Source of the DNA: Gordius sp. MW1
Taxonomy: Eukaryota > Nematomorpha > Gordioida > Gordea > Gordiidae
Length of the DNA stretch: 64,000 bases
NCBI GenBank assembly: GCA_964036665.1
Contig: OZ038532.1
Coordinates: 6,324,001 to 6,388,000 of the forward strand
Direction: 5' to 3'
Shown in pieces: positions 58,601 through 64,000 of the stretch. The stretch's first letter is position 1; each line of letters begins with the position of its first letter. The notes beneath the pieces are model-generated. The model ran no database searches. It was not told the DNA's origin and saw nothing but the letters and a program-made list of their open reading frames with translations. The position numbers were made by a program, and so were the translations under genes.

Positions 58601-61600
58601 TATCCAGTAAATAAACAAATATTGGCCCATTATTATTAAAACTTGTAATTAATAATGATACCCAGTGAGCGGCTCCTCCCGGTATAATGGTTTTAACGTA
58701 AATTCCCAAATCTTTTTCCCCCATCTTGAGAGAATTCGTTTGTAAGCTAGAAGAAGCCTTGCTTTCCTTCTTAGAGCTAAAATGATGCAAAAAACTCCTG
58801 TCCGATCCCAGTGCCGGCTTACTATTTTTATGAGAAGATGATGACGTTTTTTCGGCATGATTCGTAGTTGGCGATTGATTCTGATCTTTTTTAGGGGCAA
58901 AAATTGCGGTTTTACCCTTTACACTAACACCCAAACTAGCGAAAGTTAAGCCAGGGGCGTCATCTTTAAAAAATGGAATTTTGAAGGTCAATAGCATAGA
59001 GCTGGGTTTTGGGTTATTCCTTACCCCGACCTATTTTTATAATGCATAAATTTTAAATAAATGGCGATATATTAGATTATAAATTTAAACGATACTTTAC
59101 CAATCATAATTGAGTCGTACAATGAGATTTTAAATTGTTCAATTTTCGGAAAAATGTTATTAAGCAACAGATTTTTAAATATGTAAGTAAAAAATCTATT
59201 ATTGTCAGATTAGCATCGATCGACAAATAATGACGTCGAATTCGCATTACAATTCGAGGTGATAAATTAAAGATTTATTTTTACATACTCCAAAGGCCCA
59301 CCTTAAAAAGTTTATCTTATTTTTTATGCCGCTTTAAATAAAAGAATGTCCTTTTCATGGGCGTACCCAGGTTTTGAATTAGGGGGGGGGGCAGAAATTT
59401 TTTTTCCTGAGAGCAAAAAAAAGGACTCCGCTATCCAAAAATTTTCCTGAGAGCAAAAAAAAGCAACTGCCCTAAATTAGGCAGTGTGGGCAGCCAGACC
59501 CCCTGCCCCCCCCCGCTCCGGCTAATTAGGGGGGGGGGGCAAAACATAATCTTTTTAATTTGTTAGGGTTTTTGTATTGAAATTTTTTTTTTAAATTAGG
59601 GGGGTGCAGCCGCCCCCCCCCCTGCGTACGCCCAAGGCTAGTGTTGTAAAAACCGTTGAGTTTTGTTTGATCGACCTTCGGTTTTAGTCGACTTATTTGG
59701 ACTGTTATTAAATAGACGAAATATAAAAAATAGTCCAGAGTCAGCCGTTAGTCTCAGTTAAACCACGACCAAACAAAACCCAGCCGTTTTTGCAACACTA
59801 AATTGTGCACAAACTTTATATACTTTTGAACAGCTTTACTCCATGAATTCGCTACAATATCTGACAAATACTCCTTTTTTACTTTTGAAACAATTAATGA
59901 ACGAATTGTTTAATTACTTTGTCTCCTTGCTTTTTGTACACTTATGGCATTCACATACTTATAACATTTTTTTGCTTTCAAACTTTAGTAACTCTTTTCT
60001 AAAAATCTTGGAGCTTAGTGTGAGTATATAAAAAAAGGATCTTTAGGTAAAACGGAATTTTTTATTTAAATTGAATCTCAAACCAAACTAATTTCTTTTA
60101 AACTGTTAGAAAAAATTCTTTTAAAAGGGATTTTTCACAGCTCAAACTGTCGTATATAGCATTTTAGAATAATAAACCCTTCTTAAATATCACAGTGTAA
60201 TTTTCAAAAATAATGATGACCTCATTTGGAAATGAAAATAATCAGTCTCTAGCCCCTATAAACCCTTAAATCAAGTCAACACAATGTATTAAATAATTAA
60301 TAATGAATCAACGATGTATAAACCTCATTTTGTATATTTCTTGATACCAAATGTATCAATAAAAATCGGAGATAAAATCACATACAAAAAAAGTAAATTA
60401 TTATAATAAGCACTTGATTTTGATCTAAAGACTGTGAACGGGTCGGTGAAATGAGCACTTTGCCAACGCTAGGGTCTCTAGCTTTTTTCGCGACCCCTCC
60501 CACAGGAGGTATCGCAAGTTCTTCACTTTCTTTAGTTGTCGCTACAGGACTATGGTCTAGACTATTTGTGTTAGGGTGCTGCTTATTAGAGAGTACACCA
60601 ATTTCCGCGTATGTCCCCAATGGTATATCGTCCCTTAAAAATTTCACTATACTCCCTTGGTCCATACCCAATACTTTGATTCCATTGATCTGAAGGTGAC
60701 ACCCACACAAAATCAAATCAGCTTTTTTCGTATAGATCGCGAAGTAAAAATTTATGTATAAAAGTAATTCGGGCCCATAAAAATAATGGATATTGGGCCT
60801 TGTGAAAGCGAAATAAAAGTCTTTACACCCGTCTTAATACACGATTCAACTTCGAAGCGCCATGTTTTTTTTGTCCAAATATGCGATTTAAATGTCGTGG
60901 AATCAACAATTTTAGTTTAGTTACCAAGTGAATATGCACTCGTAAGCGTAGTTAAAGGATAAATATTTGTTTTATAAGCCAAAGCACAAAAATAAATCAA
61001 AGATGACGTGACGTTCGTATTAAGACGCGGCTATGTTTTAACATGCATTCGCTTCTCTAAACTAGATTCAAAATCGCTTATTAAGACACACCCTTTTGCA
61101 AAAGCATAAGTCCACAGCCATTAACAACCCGTATAAGTTGCCACGGCAATTAGTGACAAATTGCGATTTGGACAGGACAGGACGGAGGGACAACCAGCGA
61201 GCCCATAAATTGCGTAGCAATTAATAACATATTTACATTCTTTTCTCATTTTATAACTTCGCACTCACTGACCTGAACTAAGATATCCCCATTTCGGAGC
61301 GTGCCTTCCCTGAGTGCTTCCCCGCCGGGCAAAACTTTTTTAACGCAAACCGGAGGTCCAGAGCCACGGAGGGTAAAGGGATAATTATCCCTAGTACAAA
61401 CGCTAAAACCGAACCCGGCCGGTCCTTTGTAAAGTTTTGCAATTTTATATGTAGCTTTATTAATCGTTTCCGCGCTTTGAGATTTGCTGGGGTCGTAACC
61501 TATGGGCTTGGCCAGGCGTCTAGAAGGTGGTGCGGGGGGCAATGGGGGTGGAAGGGGTGCTTGACCACCTGGAGGCAAAAAAGTTCAAACCATAGCAGCT

Positions 61601-63798
61601 TTCATTTTATTAAGGGTGATAGCAAAAAAATTTCATCAATGTTGTTTAATCCAGAAAATAAAGCTCATACTAACTGTGACAAAGTTTTTACGACATTTCC
61701 ACACCATCAATTAATTCCTTGGAGTTTCGTAAGAAACGTAAAATACATTGAGCGATAACATAAACAACAAACATAATAATGAGTCAGAAACCCAACTGAC
61801 CTTTATGAAATATCGTACAAACTAATTACCAAACTTCGCCTAGGACAGCCAGCGCGATAACACGAATATGCTCGAATACGGTAAAAGAAGAAGTAAAAAT
61901 CAATCATTTTGATATGTTAAACTAGTGGTAGGAAAAACCTTTTTAGGCTTTTAAGGAAAACCTTAGGTGGATGCAAAACCCAAGGCTAACCTAAAAGCTT
62001 TTAGGTTTGAGTATTTTAAAACCCCGAGGTTTTATAAGGGACCTTAAATCCAAACCTCAGGCTTGGGTATATGAAACCCCGGATTTTCCCATCACTAGGT
62101 AAAACAATAACCAAAATACGATGAAACGTACAAAATTTTTCACTCGTTACAACTCATCCAGCTAATAAATGATTAACTAAATACTCGGGCCTTCGGCCCT
62201 CGTGGGAAGGGGGAGAAGGGAAGGGGAGGGGAAGGGGAGGAGGGGAAGGGGGGACGACTCATCTATACTCCGTATAAACGTAGCATATCTGCTATGCAAT
62301 TTATGGGCGAGAAAGGTGGGAAGGGGCGAGAATGACCATAGGGGGGTATTAAATGCAAAATTATAAGTTAATTATTAATTTATACAAATATTTAAAAAGT
62401 TAAATGTTATTAACAAGAACAATATATTAATTTAAAAAATAAAAAAATTTGCCCTCGCCGGGATTCGAACCCACATCAGTAGAGGCATAGGCTTTTGTAG
62501 GGGCACAGAAACCCATATCAGTAGAGGCGTAAGCCATTGTAGGAAAGGGTATAGGGTAATTATCAATGTTAACCTAATAAACTCAATTCAAAAACAAAAA
62601 AATAAAATTTCGATTTATTTGGCCAATGGTCATTTTTTCATTGGTCAGTAGCCAGCGGACGGTCAAAAATTCATATTATCAATGGTATTAACAAGAACAA
62701 AATATTAATTTAATTTAAAAAAAAATAAAAAAAAATCGTCCTCTCCTGGGATTGAATACGAGCCTACAGGACACAAGCCGTGCGCTATACCCACTCACAC
62801 CCTGCTGGTATTAAAATGGTAGAAGTTTTTATGTTATTTATATAGATAATAAAATAATAAAGTTGTGTATTATGTTTAGAAAATCAATATATTTCATCGG
62901 TCAGTAGCCAGCGGATGGTCAAAAAGTCATATTATAAATGGTATTAACAAGAACAAAATATTAATTTAATTTAAAAAAAAATTCGTCCTCTCCTGGGATT
63001 GAACTCTAGACCTCCGGGTCCCAAAGCTGGCGCCATAACTTGGTGGACAGACAACGGACGGACAACAAAAAACGAGCCCATAAATTGCATAGCAATTAAA
63101 ATAATTTTATAAAAGGTATGAAAAAAATACATTAACCACTAAAAAACTAATAAAACCTACACGGATGGCATTGATCCGTGTATGGAAGGAGATCGTGTTT
63201 TTAATTAATTATTTTTTAAACACACAACTTGAACTTACAATATATATTAAATCACACTCTCTCACTTTTAGCCGATTCATCTTTCACGGGACTATTTGAA
63301 AGTTTAATGGGGGATGCGGGTCGGTATTTACAGACGAGTTGCATGGTTCCAGAGGCGATGGCTTCGCGAAAAACTTTCAAACACCTATCGATAATTCCGT
63401 ATTGAAAAGCGTCACGTATAAAATTTTACAAAAAAAATGGTAAAAAATGTTTTAATGGTTAAAAAGTTTATTACTACGAAAACAAGGTTGCATACATAAG
63501 ATCTATATCTTTATCTTCTAAAACAGGCCATGAGTCGGCAAAGAATTTAAAGTAATCATTACTCGTCGAAAGTTTTATTGGTTAAGGACATTCCATTTAC
63601 GGCCAAAATATTATCGCCGATAGACAGAGCGATACCATTCCATTTTATAATGCCCTCCGATTCGATCCTATGAATCAAGAGCCCATCACAGAGTTGCGCG
63701 TCGGGTTTAGCTAGCAATGGGACGACGTGGATTCCCAAAGGGCCTTTGTTGCTTTCGGCTATAAAAACGGTTTTCATCGTAGTTGACCCGTGGGGCAT
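52638..63798 (-). CDS. PARD3: Partitioning-defective 3 polarity scaffold, PDZ and C-terminal exons (5' part outside the window)
   Basis: PAR-3 is the scaffold of the PAR-3/PAR-6/aPKC complex that sets cell polarity at junctions and the cortex. Exons seen: 63563-63798, 63266-63384, 61273-61568, 60414-60689, 58662-59001, 58125-58298, 57379-57548, 56453-56700, 55813-55952, 55563-55680, 54882-55209, 54095-54394, 53039-53144, 52638-52796 (about 1000 residues). PDZ1 has GPLGIHVVPL...LTNKTFDE; PDZ2 GPAGFGFSVCTRDN plus GGEALREGTLRNGDILVQ; PDZ3 LGVSVKG, DLGIYVKTIIPGGAAHW then DGRLKAEDQIIAINGQSLLG. Downstream are the conserved GCNDSFRTAID block and a KRSWKKKGGDK...LFSLKNLGSVF segment like the GLGDMFRFGK region. 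A basic TRSHSLRRS site may be a kinase target (inference). The N-terminal oligomerisation domain is beyond the right edge. Phase between 60414 and 59001 does not match, so one small exon is probably missed. Introns are MITE-laden. Confidence 0.93.
54473..54575. repeat. GTCGAC-rich MITE copy (right end lost)
   Basis: It begins TTAGTGTTGTAAAAAGGGC and ends within AACCAAAGTTCGACCAAG. It lies in a PARD3 intron. Confidence 0.65.
56953..57115. repeat. GTCGAC-rich MITE copy
   Basis: It begins TAGTGTTGTAAAAAACGG and ends CCGTTGTTGCAACACTA, an inverted pair. It lies in a PARD3 intron. Confidence 0.75.
57898..57990. repeat. GGGCGTAGCC MITE fragment
   Basis: It begins GTATGGGCGTAGCCAGG, followed by long G runs and GGCAAAACATAATTATTTTT. 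The right end is not evident. It lies in a PARD3 intron. Confidence 0.6.
58378..58525. repeat. GTCGAC-rich MITE copy (left-truncated)
   Basis: It has the ATAAACAGACCAAAGATTTT block and ends GGTCGACCAAACAAAACCC then AGCCGTTTTTACA. It lies in the PARD3 intron between the two halves of PDZ3. Confidence 0.7.
59357..59636. repeat. GGGCGTAGCC MITE copy, internally duplicated
   Basis: It begins CATGGGCGTACCCAGG and ends CCTGCGTACGCCCAAGG. A segment AATTTTCCTGAGAGCAAAAA is repeated (about 59398 and 59440), and several G and C runs of 8-10 bases occur. It lies in a PARD3 intron. Confidence 0.65.
59639..59803. repeat. GTCGAC-rich MITE copy
   Basis: It begins TAGTGTTGTAAAAACCG and ends CCGTTTTTGCAACACTA, directly next to the preceding G-rich MITE. 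It lies in a PARD3 intron. Confidence 0.75.
60750..61215. repeat. Dispersed repeat related to 1870-2050 and 13740-14520
   Basis: Shared blocks include TTCGGGCCCATAAAAATAAT, GTGAAAGCGAAATAAAAGTC, CATAAGTCCACAGCCATTAA and GAGCCCATAAATTGCGTAGC. It lies in the PARD3 intron between the two halves of PDZ2. Confidence 0.5.
61922..62098. repeat. 177-bp MITE with CTAGTG...CACTAG ends
   Basis: It begins CTAGTGGTAGGAAAAACC and ends GGATTTTCCCATCACTAG, an imperfect inverted pair. The interior has AAACCTTAGG/CCTAAAAGCTTTTAGG-type palindromic repeats. It lies in a PARD3 intron. Confidence 0.65.
62395..63030 (-). mobile_element. Cluster of three tRNA-derived SINE copies
   Basis: Three minus-strand copies lie in a row (about 62395-62560, 62625-62800 and 62895-63030). 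Each has a tRNA-like GGGATTCGAACCC or GGGATTGAA segment, a poly-A/T run, and the AATATTTTGTTCTTGTTAAT and GTCCGCTGGC(T/C)(A/G)CTG blocks shared with 48440-48770. They lie in a PARD3 intron upstream of PDZ2. Confidence 0.65.
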
Positions 63799-63865
63799 CT
63801 ATTAAGTAAACCGCCAATTTGTCCTTAAATAAGCCACCAAAAATGAACTTATGAACCAAAGGATG

Positions 63866-63889
63866 AAACCCAGTTTTAACAACACTAGT
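63866..63889. repeat. Right end of a GTCGAC-rich MITE
   Basis: The sequence AAACCCAGTTTTAACAACACT matches the family right end. The remainder of the copy is decayed. Confidence 0.45.
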
Positions 63890-64000
63890 TAAAATTGAAA
63901 GAGTTTTGAATAGGTATATGTTTCTCAAAATCCGACTAAATATTGTTTACATCGAAATGGCACAACTTGCTGAAAATTTAACAAAAAAATTGGTATTTTA

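Noticed and set aside
62440-62500. tRNA gene suggested by GGGATTCGAACCC
   Set aside because: Only a 3'-half-like segment is present, no cloverleaf can be drawn, and the same block recurs with a shared tail; it is a SINE.
63385-63414. Non-AG acceptor for the second visible PARD3 exon
   Set aside because: An ordinary acceptor (TCGATAG, exon start 63384) restores phase and aligns residue for residue with PDZ1, so no unusual splicing is needed.

Overview
The window is nuclear DNA from an invertebrate animal. It is AT-rich (by eye), gene-poor and full of transposons. Its genes are spliced metazoan orthologues with canonical GT-AG introns and standard stop codons. Many introns are very short (34-45 bp). 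In NCBP1 the short ones cluster in the 5' part while later introns grow to kilobases, a pattern known from schistosome flatworms; this is only a hint about the lineage and I do not name a species.

Region by region. At 1-10.3 kb lies a complete 22-exon gene for the large cap-binding subunit NCBP1 (minus strand), its later introns loaded with miniature transposons (MITEs). At 10.3-21.1 kb there is no confident gene: two hAT-type elements with 8-bp target duplications (13192-14753 and 18063-18790), repeats rich in GAGACGAGA, and one unassigned exon-like ORF. At 21.2-22.0 kb is a complete CCDC134-like gene (plus). At 23.3-28.4 kb, on the minus strand, are GTF3C6 (a TFIIIC subunit) and, 57 bp downstream, MTFMT (mitochondrial methionyl-tRNA formyltransferase), whose last intron holds a 2.6-kb MULE transposon. 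At 30.0-37.1 kb is a three-level nest: a LINE inside a Gypsy-type LTR element inside a hAT-type element, each level delimited by its own target-site duplication. At 38.2-39.2 kb is a five-exon gene for a small, cysteine-containing, predicted secreted protein that I do not recognise. At 39.5-40.4 kb a 0.7-kb tetranucleotide array sits on the 3' end of another LINE. At 42.9-46.5 kb is an unusually large CDK5 activator (p35 family) in one exon. From 52.6 kb to the right edge is the polarity scaffold PARD3 (minus), 14 exons seen, with its N-terminal exons beyond the window.

The genes do not form a pathway. NCBP1, GTF3C6 and MTFMT are housekeeping genes (cap binding, RNA polymerase III transcription, mitochondrial translation initiation); PARD3 and the CDK5 activator belong to cell polarity and neuronal signalling. 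Exon boundaries were derived by hand from splice-site phase and similarity to remembered family members; no search was run.
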